This document shows, in pieces, positions 7,754-15,367 of a DNA stretch of 17,615 nucleotides (position 1 is the first letter of the stretch; each line of letters opens with the position of its first letter). Source of the stretch: Chitinispirillaceae bacterium. Its GTDB lineage: Bacteria; Fibrobacterota; Chitinivibrionia; Chitinivibrionales; Chitinispirillaceae. The notes beneath the pieces were generated by a model. That model did not search any database, was not told where the DNA came from, and worked only from the letters and a program-made list of their open reading frames with translations. Both the position numbers and the translations under genes were made by a program. The stretch covers positions 1 through 17,615 of the forward strand of contig JAFGDP010000111.1 of the NCBI GenBank assembly GCA_016932075.1, in the 5' to 3' direction.

Positions 7754-9253
7754 TCACCTATTAATGCGCACGATTGATGGTTTTTGTCCACTGTGATTGA
7801 TTATCACCGGCGGTTTTTGACCGTTCCGCACGAAGTACAATCCGGTCGGCAGGACGGATAACGATCCGCCAGGGAATCGCAATCGTTTTCCCGAAATGGT
7901 GTAGAGCTCTGTCCCGCAATCGGCTGGACCGTTGTTTTCGAGCGCCGCCAACCCGGAGCGGCAGGGTGTTTGGTCCGGCAGAACGCAATATTTTATTCCC
8001 GTGGAATAGTTCGTATAGTGGACATAGTCGCCGTTCATCCAGAAAAGCAGCTTTTTTGCCGGCGGTCGCGTGCCGTACGGCCTGGGCCACGGCGCTATGG
8101 GCCGGACATTCCGTTTTGCCGACCGGGCGGTGATCGCAAGCGTGTCCCAGGTTTTCCCGCTATCGGAGGTCGTCCAGCGCTCGATTTCGCATTGGCCGCT
8201 CACGAATCGGGAAAGGTACGCTATTGACGGATCAGCATGGTCCAGGGAAATTCCGGGAGAATAATTCGGCTCGCGCTCATTTGTTCCCGACGGGGTCTGC
8301 GGAAACCATGTTCCCGCGTTCACCATGTCGTTTATCAACCATTGCGAACCGTTCCAGCGCGCATAGTAGTAATGGTGATTCGTATTGTTGGGGAACACCG
8401 CGAACACCATGACCGGCCTGCCCTGGCCGTCGAGGGCGATATCCCAGATCCACGCTTTGCCATTTGTCGCGCCGTTATAGATCCGTTCGGCCTGGCTCGG
8501 CTCGACGGGAAGGTTGGACGTGTCTTTAATGACGGCGCCGTTCGCCTTGTAGCATTTCCCTTTTTCGTAGTAGGCATAATAGATGCTGTTGGTCGGTTCG
8601 TCCCGCGGGTGGCCGTCGGTAAAGGCGAAATGAATGCGCGATTGTTCGTCCGAAACGAATTTTATATAGGGACGCGCGCCCTCCCCTCCAATAAGCTGCA
8701 CCGGCGCGGTCCAGGTCGAGCCGTTGTCGTTCGAACGAAGCATGGTCGGATGCCAGTCGAGGCAACGGGTAAAAAGATAGGTCCTGTTTTCATCCGACAA
8801 ATGAAATGCGTGCGAGTAGGTGACATTTTCGGCCAGTTCCAACGTCTGTTCCGGTCCCCAGCTCGAGATGTCTTCGGCAGCGGTCGTGGTCCGGTAGAAA
8901 AGGTATCGGTCGGATGTGTGGCGGGAGTAGAAGGCCATGATCCGCCCGTCGTTGCGCACAAACAAAGACGGCGCGTCATGATCGTCATACTGCAGCCCGG
9001 TATGAAGCGTGGATTGCTCTGTCGCGCCGGTGGTATGGTCGTATGACCATGCCTTCACTGTTCCGGACCTGTCGATGAACCCGATATAGGTCTTTTCCCG
9101 GAGGCCGTTGTGATAGATGGCGCGTGGGTCCTGGTACCAGCACCATGCGCCGTCGGTCGTGACGGACGTGAACCCCTCTCCCGGACTGCCCATGGATACT
9201 TGTCCCTGGGCCAGACCGAACAACGCCAGAACGACTATGCAATATCGTTTCAT
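7754..9253 (-). CDS. Secreted BNR-4 beta-propeller enzyme (PL24/PL25- or GH145-like)
   Basis: From the ATG at 9253 the product is 499 aa. An ATG at 9259 abuts the AAAGGA, so 9253, six bp from the RBS, is preferred. The signal peptide is RYCIVVLALFGLAQG. The mature start 'TTDGAWCWYQDPRAIYH' and 'KTYIGFIDRSGTVKAWSYD' are typical of the BNR_4 family, seven-bladed propellers that include ulvan lyases (PL24/25) and relatives such as GH145 rhamnosidase. H92 in 'YDDHDAPSLF' and H112 in 'AFYSRHT' lie 20 residues apart, resembling the catalytic His pair I recall for PL25 lyases. 'SHAFHLSDENRTYLFTR' follows. The Asp-box-like 'SNDNGSTW' and 'SDSGKTW' are also present. Residues ~430-499 form a sorting-like tail ('TELYTISGKRLRF', 'PTGLYFVRNG'). 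Lyase versus rhamnosidase is undecided. A copy of the 75-bp module lies 225 bp upstream. Confidence 0.75.
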   Translation of the reverse strand: MKRYCIVVLALFGLAQGQVSMGSPGEGFTSVTTDGAWCWYQDPRAIYHNGLREKTYIGFIDRSGTVKAWSYDHTTGATEQSTLHTGLQYDDHDAPSLFVRNDGRIMAFYSRHTSDRYLFYRTTTAAEDISSWGPEQTLELAENVTYSHAFHLSDENRTYLFTRCLDWHPTMLRSNDNGSTWTAPVQLIGGEGARPYIKFVSDEQSRIHFAFTDGHPRDEPTNSIYYAYYEKGKCYKANGAVIKDTSNLPVEPSQAERIYNGATNGKAWIWDIALDGQGRPVMVFAVFPNNTNHHYYYARWNGSQWLINDMVNAGTWFPQTPSGTNEREPNYSPGISLDHADPSIAYLSRFVSGQCEIERWTTSDSGKTWDTLAITARSAKRNVRPIAPWPRPYGTRPPAKKLLFWMNGDYVHYTNYSTGIKYCVLPDQTPCRSGLAALENNGPADCGTELYTISGKRLRFPGGSLSVLPTGLYFVRNGQKPPVIINHSGQKPSIVRINR

Positions 9254-9632
9254 TCCCATTCCTTTCTAAATTACCCGCCTGTTATCACATCACCATAACC
9301 GCCATTTACTGATATTAAAGTATATACTGCCTCATGGCCATTAAACAACTGTATTCCTGATTCACCATACAATCGACAGCGCCGGTTCATGGGTGCGATG
9401 ACATTGCGATATTCATGGTTTTTTTTAGCGTTGTTCACAGGCCGTCCACAATAGCGTTGCGGGGTTTGACGCCATTTCCAATATAAGCAGTCATACGCGG
9501 GGGGATTAAAAAATGACCGCATTAAGAAAAAATATGTGGAAAATTATTTCCACGGATGTGCGCTAGAGGTTTTGCTGATTTGTTTCACCTTGACCCCCAA
9601 ACAATAGACACGGTCAGAGTCTACTGACTCTT
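9254..9632. other. Intergenic region upstream of the BNR-4 gene
   Basis: This is 379 bp between the BNR-4 start and the end of the first GH43 gene. It contains the second copy of the 75-bp module (9479-9553). A small 6-bp-stem hairpin, AGAGTC-TACT-GACTCT (9616-9631), sits directly behind the GH43 stop and lacks a T-tract. Positions 9254-9478 would be an unusually long leader if transcription starts near the 34-bp box. No gene or recognisable riboswitch is seen in it. Confidence 0.6.
9479..9553 (-). promoter_or_regulatory. 75-bp conserved upstream module, copy 2
   Basis: The 34-bp box (9479-9512) and palindrome GTGGAAA-ATTA-TTTCCAC (9536-9553) are separated by 23 bp, exactly as in copy 1. The orientation relative to the downstream minus-strand gene is also the same. 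The spacer sequence itself is not conserved, which argues for selection on the two elements and their phasing instead of a very recent duplication. Confidence 0.65.
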
Positions 9633-11534
9633 TCAATGGACAAATCGCTCTACACTCCTGGTGCGGCCGTTTACGGAAAAAGAGACAACATGCAGGCCTT
9701 TTGAACAGTGCCTGACCGCTTCACCCACCTCCACGCTGTTCATCCCTTCGCGCGCCATGCAGGAAACAATTGTCACGGTCCTGCCGAGGATTGTGTGAAG
9801 CGTAATCGTTACCTTCGATGCCGACGGAGCAACAAAACAGAGCGTACCGGTCGAGAAAAACTTTTCCTGGTTGACCATACGGAATACGTCTCCGGGTTTG
9901 TCTGAACGCCGCCGGTTGCCGGTTCCCGGAGAGACGCTGACCTGTGCCGGATCGCCGTAACGAAACCAGTCGAAGTCAGCCGTTTTTGACGCGGCGCCGC
10001 TGCTGTGCACCGCAAAAAACCCGATCGTTCCGGCCGACCACTCGTGGCATTTCCAGCCGATGTACGGCGACCCGTTTTTGCCGAAGTTGATCGCAGAGCC
10101 CAGCGCGGTCCAGTCGGTGTCGTTTGGGCCGTAGAAAAATGTCGCGTTCTCGTTTCCGTCCACTGATAGTTTCAGAAACACCGTGGTGCCGATCGTGTTG
10201 GGCGCAGTGGCCACCGGGGTCGTCGAAACGCCGTTTTTCGTCACGGTAAAGCATGTGACGCCACCGCGCACGGTGGTGGCGAGTTCGATGTGCGCCATGG
10301 GGTCTTTATACAGGAGTATGCCGGCCGCCTCGCCCGCCGACGTCGCGTCAAACTCCACCTTTGCGCTGGCTTCAAACCGCTTGAGGTCAATACGCTGCAG
10401 GAAAACATTGGTCAGGGAGCTGGTCTCTCCCACGTCGCCGCCCTTTGTCTTGATGCGCATGAATCCCGGCCGGTCGCGCAAGGACCACGAGGCGCCGCTG
10501 GTGTCGGGACGCGTATGAAAGAACCACTGGTTTCCAAGCGTGGTTCCGCTGAATTCGTCGGAGCGGGTCGTCTGGACCGTGGATACGGGAAGGTCCGGCG
10601 CGGCCTGCGGGCGAGTCCAGGGGATCCTGCCGTTTTTCGGCCGGAACCAGTTGTCCGTTGTCCATTCAATGGGCTCCATGCACATGAAGCGGCCGAGACT
10701 TACATGGTTCTGGTCAAACGCATGAAAGGTCATGAACCACTTATCGTCAGGCATCTGGAGCAGTTCGCCGTGCGCCGGCCCCTGGATCTCGGCGTTCGAC
10801 GAGCTGGGCGCGCTCATGAGCGGATTGTTCGGGTTCGCGGTCCAGGGTCCGGCAATCTGCTGCGCCCGCAGACAGGAGATGGCGCTGTACTCGTCCATGC
10901 AGGTCCCTCCCGGGGAATAGAGCACGTAGTAATACCCGTTTCGCTTGACGATTTCCGGCCCCTCGAAAAGTCCGCCCGGGTTGAGCCCGCCTGCCACCGG
11001 GCTCGTGCCTTGTATCGAAAGTCCGCTCTGTTCCAGCTCCCAGATTTCGCCGCTCGCAACGATAAGGTACAGCCGGCCGTCGTCATCCGCAAAGAAACCC
11101 GGATCAATAGCCTCAATCCCGATGTCCGACGGACCCGCGTACGGGCCTTCAGGCTTGTCCGATGCGTATGCGACGATCCTGTTGTTGATCGGCGTGTAGC
11201 ATAAAAAAGCCTTGCTGTGGGGATTATACCCTATTTCCGAGCCCCAGGCGCCGCCCGACGTGGTGCCGGTGGCGATGTTGCTGTTCGACAGGTAGGCGTA
11301 GCCGATGTAATCCCAGTGCAGGAGGTCGCTCGATCGCATGATGGGAAGGCCCGGCTGCCAGCCAAAGGACGAGCTGAGTGAATAGTAATATTTGTCAACC
11401 ATTACTATCGCGGGATCGCTCTAGTTGCCGTTTATAACCGGATTGGTGTAGTAGGCGCCGGAAATTTCGGCGGACAGAATATACAACGTAATCAGGATTG
11501 ACCGGATCGCCGGTCCGGACGGGCGCTTGCGCAT
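9633..11534 (-). pseudogene. GH43 glycosidase (beta-xylosidase/arabinofuranosidase type) interrupted by an in-frame TAG
   Basis: AAGGAGG five bp before the ATG at 11534 opens a frame with a signal peptide (IRSILITLYILSAEISGA) and then 'YYTNPVINGN'. Codon 38 is TAG (11421-11423), and the same frame continues without further stops as 'SDPAIVMVDKYYYSLSSSFG' to the TGA at 9633. Intact GH43 enzymes have Tyr/Phe/Asn-type residues before '(A/S)DP', so a one-base change of a Tyr codon (TAC/TAT) explains the stop. D40 (base), D144 ('AIDPGFF') and E191 ('FEGPEI', acid) are all present. A GH43_C2-like concanavalin domain (~320-525) and a sorting-like tail ('ITLHTILGRTVTI', 'SKGLHVVSFSVNG') follow. An internal start at 11402 would give 589 aa lacking both signal peptide and D40. 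It lies 40 bp downstream of the other GH43 gene and is probably co-transcribed with it. Confidence 0.85.
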
Positions 11535-11574
11535 GGGTTCCTCCTTGCCTGGTCACACTTCAGTCATGCATCAA

Positions 11575-13434
11575 TCAACGGCGTACGATGATTGCTTTCG
11601 TTTTGTTCTGCACTCCTGCGCGTATACAACAGAAATAAACGCCCCTTGATAACGGTAACGTAGGTAATCCTATCCGGTGTTTCCCTGCTGCTTTTTCCCC
11701 GTTCGCCAGCGTTGCCACGATCCTCCCGCGAACATCAAAAACGTTTACCGTTACCCGCGATTTTGTCGCAAGTTCAAAACTGATGATAGTCTCAGTAATG
11801 CACGGAGCGGCGCACGCAGCGCCGGGAACCGGCCGTTTGCTGACTTCAGCATCGCCTTCTCCACCCATGTCGAACCAGTCGAAATCAGCGGGATTGACAT
11901 TTTTTGTTCCATTCCCTGATGCGTACATGCCAATGAAAACCCCGGTAAAGCCCTGGATGACTTCCGTGGACAGGTCTCTGGTTAAAGCTGAACCTATCTG
12001 CTCGGCTGTTTTGCCCTGCTCCTGTATTAAAAACTGGTACTGAAGCTCGGTTGCGCTGATCCGCAGGATGATATCGCCGTCTGAAATCTCCTTATACGTG
12101 GTTTCAACCGCATTGTCCTGCAGATATCTCCTGAACATGACGGATCGTTTCCCTTCATGCGTGGTTATCAGGAGGTCGTAATGATTCTTATCATTCCCGC
12201 GGACCACCACCCCCGCCTCTTCATTTGAAGCGGTCGGCGTAAAACTGACTTTTGTCGCGGCAAACATGTTGAACGCCGTCTGTCTTTGGCAGATAAACGC
12301 CGGAGAGTCTTTCTGTTTGAAGTTTATTGCCGAACCATTGAGCCTCAGAAATCCGGGTCGTGCCGTGAGCGACCAGTCGGCTGCATGGGGATTGCGGACA
12401 AAATTCCAGGCCAGCCGCAAGGACGTGCTGTCAAAGTCGTCGCGCACCGGCTCCTTTTCCCACACATGCTGCGGCAGGTCCGGCACCGGGTATTCTTCCT
12501 TTACAATGCCGTCTGTTCCGACTTTCGGCCATCCGTCACTATTCCACGTGACCGGCGCCAGGAACGTTTCACGGCCCAGGTGGTGATAATTGCCCCCCTT
12601 GGGCCTGATGCCGAGGCACACCAGCCACCACCCGTCAGGCGTTTCCACCATATCGGCATGGCCTATTGCATGAAAAGGATTGTTGGGGGCATTCCGGTGT
12701 GATGCGACCGGATTTATGGGACTTGCCGTATACGGTCCCCACGGCGAACTGCTTCGCTGTATGACTTCCCGGTGATCGTACCCGGTCCCCCCTTCCGCTG
12801 ACATTAAATAGTAATTATTGTCCTTTTCATACAAATGCGGACCTTCAGGGGATGAGCCGCCGAGACCTTCCGCTATCTTCGTCAACGCCATGGAAAACTG
12901 GCCTGTTTTAGGATTTATTATCCCGAGCAAAAAACTGCCGTTATTGTCCGGACTATGGTAATACATGTTATCGTTTATGAACAAAATAGAAGGGTCCACA
13001 TACCATTGCCCCACCCAGTACGGTTCAGACCAGGGACCTGCGGGATTCGTGGCAGTTACATAAAACATTCCTTGGGAACCTTGCCCGCCATAGTTGGTGC
13101 CGGTGACATAAAAGGTGCCGTTGTTGTAACGGATGGTCGCCGCGTACTGGCCTCCGGTGCTCGATTCGCAGCCCATCAGAGGATTATTGCTTGGCCGTGA
13201 CAGAGCATGGCCGATCAGTTTCCAGTGCACCAGGTCCTTGCTCTGATAAATGGGCAGGCCGGGAAAATACTCGAACGTCGAGGTCACGATATAGTAGTCG
13301 TCACCGGCGCGGCAGATGCTCGGGTCGGGGTTCATGCCGGAAATGATCGGGTTTTTAAAGGTCATCTGGCCGTGGGCAAGATTCACAAAGAGTGTTATGC
13401 TGATAATAGTTAATGCGGTTACTTTGATTTTCAT
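11575..13434 (-). CDS. Secreted GH43 beta-xylosidase/alpha-L-arabinofuranosidase with GH43_C2 domain
   Basis: From the ATG at 13434 (AGGAG upstream) the product is 619 aa. A TTG eight codons earlier is open but lacks an RBS. The signal peptide ends near 'NLAHGQ'. The five-bladed GH43 domain (~25-330) opens with 'NPIISGMNPDPSICRAGDDYY' and 'TSTFEYFPGLPIY', typical of the XynB-like xylosidase subgroup. The catalytic residues are D37 (base), D147 in 'YVDPSILF' (pKa modulator) and E197 in 'SPEGPHLY' (acid). A beta-xylosidase C-terminal concanavalin-like domain covers ~335-535 ('LRLAWNFVRNP', 'RPGFLRLNG', 'EEAGVVVRG'). A linker and sorting-like tail close it ('SRVTVNVFDVRGRIVATL', 'SRGVYFCCIRAG', 'AIIVRR'). 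It would release xylose or arabinose from (arabino)xylan oligosaccharides outside the cytoplasm. It is complete, unlike its downstream neighbour of the same family. Confidence 0.93.
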   Translation of the reverse strand: MKIKVTALTIISITLFVNLAHGQMTFKNPIISGMNPDPSICRAGDDYYIVTSTFEYFPGLPIYQSKDLVHWKLIGHALSRPSNNPLMGCESSTGGQYAATIRYNNGTFYVTGTNYGGQGSQGMFYVTATNPAGPWSEPYWVGQWYVDPSILFINDNMYYHSPDNNGSFLLGIINPKTGQFSMALTKIAEGLGGSSPEGPHLYEKDNNYYLMSAEGGTGYDHREVIQRSSSPWGPYTASPINPVASHRNAPNNPFHAIGHADMVETPDGWWLVCLGIRPKGGNYHHLGRETFLAPVTWNSDGWPKVGTDGIVKEEYPVPDLPQHVWEKEPVRDDFDSTSLRLAWNFVRNPHAADWSLTARPGFLRLNGSAINFKQKDSPAFICQRQTAFNMFAATKVSFTPTASNEEAGVVVRGNDKNHYDLLITTHEGKRSVMFRRYLQDNAVETTYKEISDGDIILRISATELQYQFLIQEQGKTAEQIGSALTRDLSTEVIQGFTGVFIGMYASGNGTKNVNPADFDWFDMGGEGDAEVSKRPVPGAACAAPCITETIISFELATKSRVTVNVFDVRGRIVATLANGEKAAGKHRIGLPTLPLSRGVYFCCIRAGVQNKTKAIIVRR

Positions 13435-13588
13435 AATGCAGGTTTCTCCTGAGATCAATTGTCTTTTAGATAATTAGTGTTAAAAAATTGACTAAAAAGC
13501 TCATCTATCCCAGAATAGGACTGGATGAAATATGTTTGAGCGTCCACTAATAATAAAGATTTTGGTGGGGGCACCGCCTTTCAATTTT

Positions 13589-13616
13589 GGATTGCAGATT
13601 GCGGAATGCGGATTGA
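13589..13616. repeat. Four tandem degenerate 7-mers
   Basis: GGATTGC, AGATTGC, GGAATGC and GGATTGA follow each other without gaps. This is a short tandem repeat in non-coding DNA with no evident function. Confidence 0.6.
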
Positions 13617-13642
13617 AAAACTAATAACATCCAAAAACATCT

Positions 13643-13850
13643 GGGCGCCCCGCGCTCCCTGCGGGAGCGCGGCGGTTCTCCTCCGGGCTTAAATACGTTG
13701 CCACTGGCAACACGCTCCCTCTGGTCGGTCTGTCACGCACTGCGGCACATTTGTGCCTAGTGCGTGACAGACTAATGGCTTCTCTCCGTTCAGCCACGCA
13801 ACAAACCGCCACTGGCGGTTGCGAATCCTCTGTCCAACCTGGCGCAAAAA
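13643..13850. repeat. Hairpin-rich block flanked by a short direct repeat (possible non-autonomous palindromic element)
   Basis: Four perfect or near-perfect stems lie within 171 bp. They are a 10-bp stem with loop TGC (13650-13672), GTTGCC-ACT-GGCAAC (13697-13711), a 14-bp stem with an inner 5-bp stem (13728-13772) and AACCGCC-ACT-GGCGGTT (13804-13820). Two of the loops are the same triplet ACT in the same CC-ACT-GG context. CCAAAAACATCT (13631-13642) and CCAAAACATCT (13851-13861) flank the block as near-identical direct repeats, like a target duplication. No clear terminal inverted repeats or transposase are seen. It could instead be a structured RNA. Confidence 0.5.
13728..13772. repeat. 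Large perfect inverted repeat inside the hairpin block
   Basis: GTCTGTCACGCACT (13728-13741) pairs with AGTGCGTGACAGAC (13759-13772) without mismatch. Inside, GGCAC (13744-13748) pairs with GTGCC (13753-13757) around a four-base loop. The stem would be stable in either strand's RNA or as a DNA cruciform. It has no T-tract on either side, so it is not a normal intrinsic terminator. Confidence 0.75.
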
Positions 13851-13992
13851 CCAAAACATCTTTTCCTATTTAATCCTTTACATACACGCTATCTACCATG
13901 TCTTCTTCAATATTAAAAAGTCTGTTTCGAAATTCACGTTTCCCGAGAGGATCACAGCTTCTTGATAAAGACTAACGGTGGTCCGCATAGAA

Positions 13993-14046
13993 GGGGTGTG
14001 CCCCGATACCGCACAGCGGAATCGGGGCCAGGGGAACCCATTCCCC
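13993..14046. repeat. Second hairpin cluster downstream of the esterase gene
   Basis: CCCCGAT-A-CCGC-ACA-GCGG-A-ATCGGGG (14001-14027) forms an 11-bp stem with one A/A mismatch, and it can alternatively pair with GGGG at 13993-13996. GGGGAA-CCCA-TTCCCC (14031-14046) forms a second stem. It lies about 100 bp beyond the minus-strand esterase stop and could end or stabilise that transcript. The T-rich tract lies on the plus-strand downstream side, so it does not fit an intrinsic terminator for the minus-strand gene. Confidence 0.5.
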
Positions 14047-14143
14047 TCCAGCATTCCTTTTTCCTCTTTTCATCTTTTTATAGTAACTGCCTTTTTCCAG
14101 TACCTCTGCGCGAAAATGCATTTGAATTTATGATGAAAGCGGG

Positions 14144-15265
14144 TCACTGCACCATGACTCTCTCAAGATACTGTTTATTCCCAACCTCTAGCGAAATAAG
14201 GTAGCACCCCCGGGAATCCGGTTTCCATAAAACGGAATTGGAATTACAGGGAAGTCTTTTATCCAGCAATTTGCCCTGCAAATCGAAAATTGCAATATTC
14301 GAAGGCCGGATTTGACCGGTGAAAGAGATTCGTATGCCGTTAGCATCGGCATCAGGTACAATGACATAGCTCTTGATTAAAGGAGCACAGGCGCGGGTAG
14401 AAGGATGCACGGGAAGCAAATCGAAGTTCGCGCTTTTCACCACGCCGGAAAATGCGGCGTCGGTGCAGATCTTGCAGGCACTCCCCACGAACATGTCGCG
14501 GCCGGCCCCATCCCCCATGAAGCGCCAGCGCATCCATCCGATGTACGCCTCCTGGGCCTTTGCGCTTCCGGCGACACGGTTGTGATCAATGCCGGCGAGC
14601 GCAGCACCAAAGGCAGGCTGGGTTGATCCGGTGACCGCCGTGCTGAGGGCATCCCAGTTGAATATTGCGTCCTGATCTCCGCCGATAACGGCCCACGGAG
14701 CTTTCAGGTTCCTGACGTTGCCGTTCGACGCAAAGAAAAAGGTGGACGTGATGCGTGCGTTACTGCCCACGGTGATGGCCCCCATGCCCCCGAGTGAGTA
14801 CCCGGTGGAGCCGATCTTTGTCGGATCGATCTTGCCGTAGTCCTTGCTCGCCGGATCGTTGGCCAGACGGAGCACGTAGTCTATAGCCTGGTTCATGTGG
14901 TCGGCCGTCACCTGCGTTTGTTCGGGCGCCACCACGACGAAGCCGTACGTGGCCACGCGTGAGAGGAACCCCTGCCAGATGTCGACGGTGTTGGTGGACC
15001 CGTTGCCCCAAACGATGAGGGGATGCTTGACGCCGCCTTGTCCGTACTTTGCAGCGGCCGGGCGGAAGATGGCCACCGTGTTGGTCCCCATGCTCGCGTC
15101 GGCGGTCCTGCGCGTGACGTCAGCCGGACCGAAACCGCCGTCCCGCGCCGTATAATCGGTAATGGGCGGGAAAAGAGCGCCCGTGCCGCCTCCTGCGCCC
15201 GTGGTTTGAACGTTGACGGATAAACCGATCACAACAGCGAGACTGAACGACACTCGATGGAACAT
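14144..15265 (-). CDS. Secreted alpha/beta-hydrolase, PET-hydrolase/dienelactone-hydrolase-like, with sorting-like tail
   Basis: The product is 373 aa. AGGAGG six bp before the ATG fixes the start. A signal peptide (MFHRVSFSLAVVIGLSVNV) is followed by an alpha/beta hydrolase. It has a strand 'LIVWGNGS' (oxyanion region), nucleophile S157 in 'GYSLGG', acid D199 (or D197) in 'GGDQDAIF' and H228 in 'GIDHNRV'. The sequence 'TGYSLGGMGA' and the following 'AITVGSNARI' resemble bacterial cutinase/PETase-like and chlorophyllase-like hydrolases. Residues ~300-373 are a sorting-like tail ('SNIAIFDLQGKLL', 'SRGCYLISLEVGN', 'ERVMVQ'). In this setting it probably cleaves ester substituents of hemicellulose or a cutin-like polyester; substrate specificity cannot be read. 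It is 102 bp downstream of the next esterase gene, same strand. Confidence 0.8.
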   Translation of the reverse strand: MFHRVSFSLAVVIGLSVNVQTTGAGGGTGALFPPITDYTARDGGFGPADVTRRTADASMGTNTVAIFRPAAAKYGQGGVKHPLIVWGNGSTNTVDIWQGFLSRVATYGFVVVAPEQTQVTADHMNQAIDYVLRLANDPASKDYGKIDPTKIGSTGYSLGGMGAITVGSNARITSTFFFASNGNVRNLKAPWAVIGGDQDAIFNWDALSTAVTGSTQPAFGAALAGIDHNRVAGSAKAQEAYIGWMRWRFMGDGAGRDMFVGSACKICTDAAFSGVVKSANFDLLPVHPSTRACAPLIKSYVIVPDADANGIRISFTGQIRPSNIAIFDLQGKLLDKRLPCNSNSVLWKPDSRGCYLISLEVGNKQYLERVMVQ

Positions 15266-15367
15266 ACCATACCTCCTCTTTCTGGATTCGGACTCGATGG
15301 ACCAACCGCATCCCAGCCGACTATTGCATGGTGACCTCGACTTTTTAAGCTTTTTCCCGCATCCCGG

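Larger units (their letters stand above)
13435..14143. other. 0.7-kb gene-free, hairpin-rich intergenic region
   Basis: No coding frame here is credible; the open frames that exist merely read through inverted repeats. The part next to the GH43 gene (13459-13560) is AT-rich and should hold its promoter. Then come four tandem 7-mers (13589-13616), a block of four hairpins (13643-13850) and a second hairpin cluster (13993-14046) followed by a pyrimidine-rich stretch. The hairpins are listed separately. Confidence 0.7.

Noticed and set aside
7471..7791. 106-aa open frame on the minus strand
   Set aside because: It is out of register with the GH43 relic and overlaps the GH51 3' end; its translation matches nothing and is a shadow of the relic.
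8237..9046. Long antisense open frame (269 aa) opposite the BNR-4 gene
   Set aside because: It is a shadow of the real gene caused by the GC-rich codon pattern; it lacks an RBS and any family motif.
9271..9522. 83-aa open frame on the minus strand upstream of the BNR-4 gene
   Set aside because: It would run through the conserved 34-bp box, has no good RBS and an implausible composition; the box is better explained as regulatory.
10290..11204. Long antisense open frame (304 aa) opposite the first GH43 gene
   Set aside because: It is the complement of a clearly conserved GH43 sequence; Arg/Gly-rich translation without domains.
11421..11423. TAG reassigned to an amino acid in this organism
   Set aside because: TAG is used as the terminal stop of two other genes in the window (2187-2189 and 15368-15370), and no other conserved gene here has an internal TAG. 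One event does not support recoding.
13621..13854. 77-aa open frame on the minus strand
   Set aside because: It reads straight through four inverted repeats and has no RBS or recognisable domain; the DNA is structured non-coding sequence.
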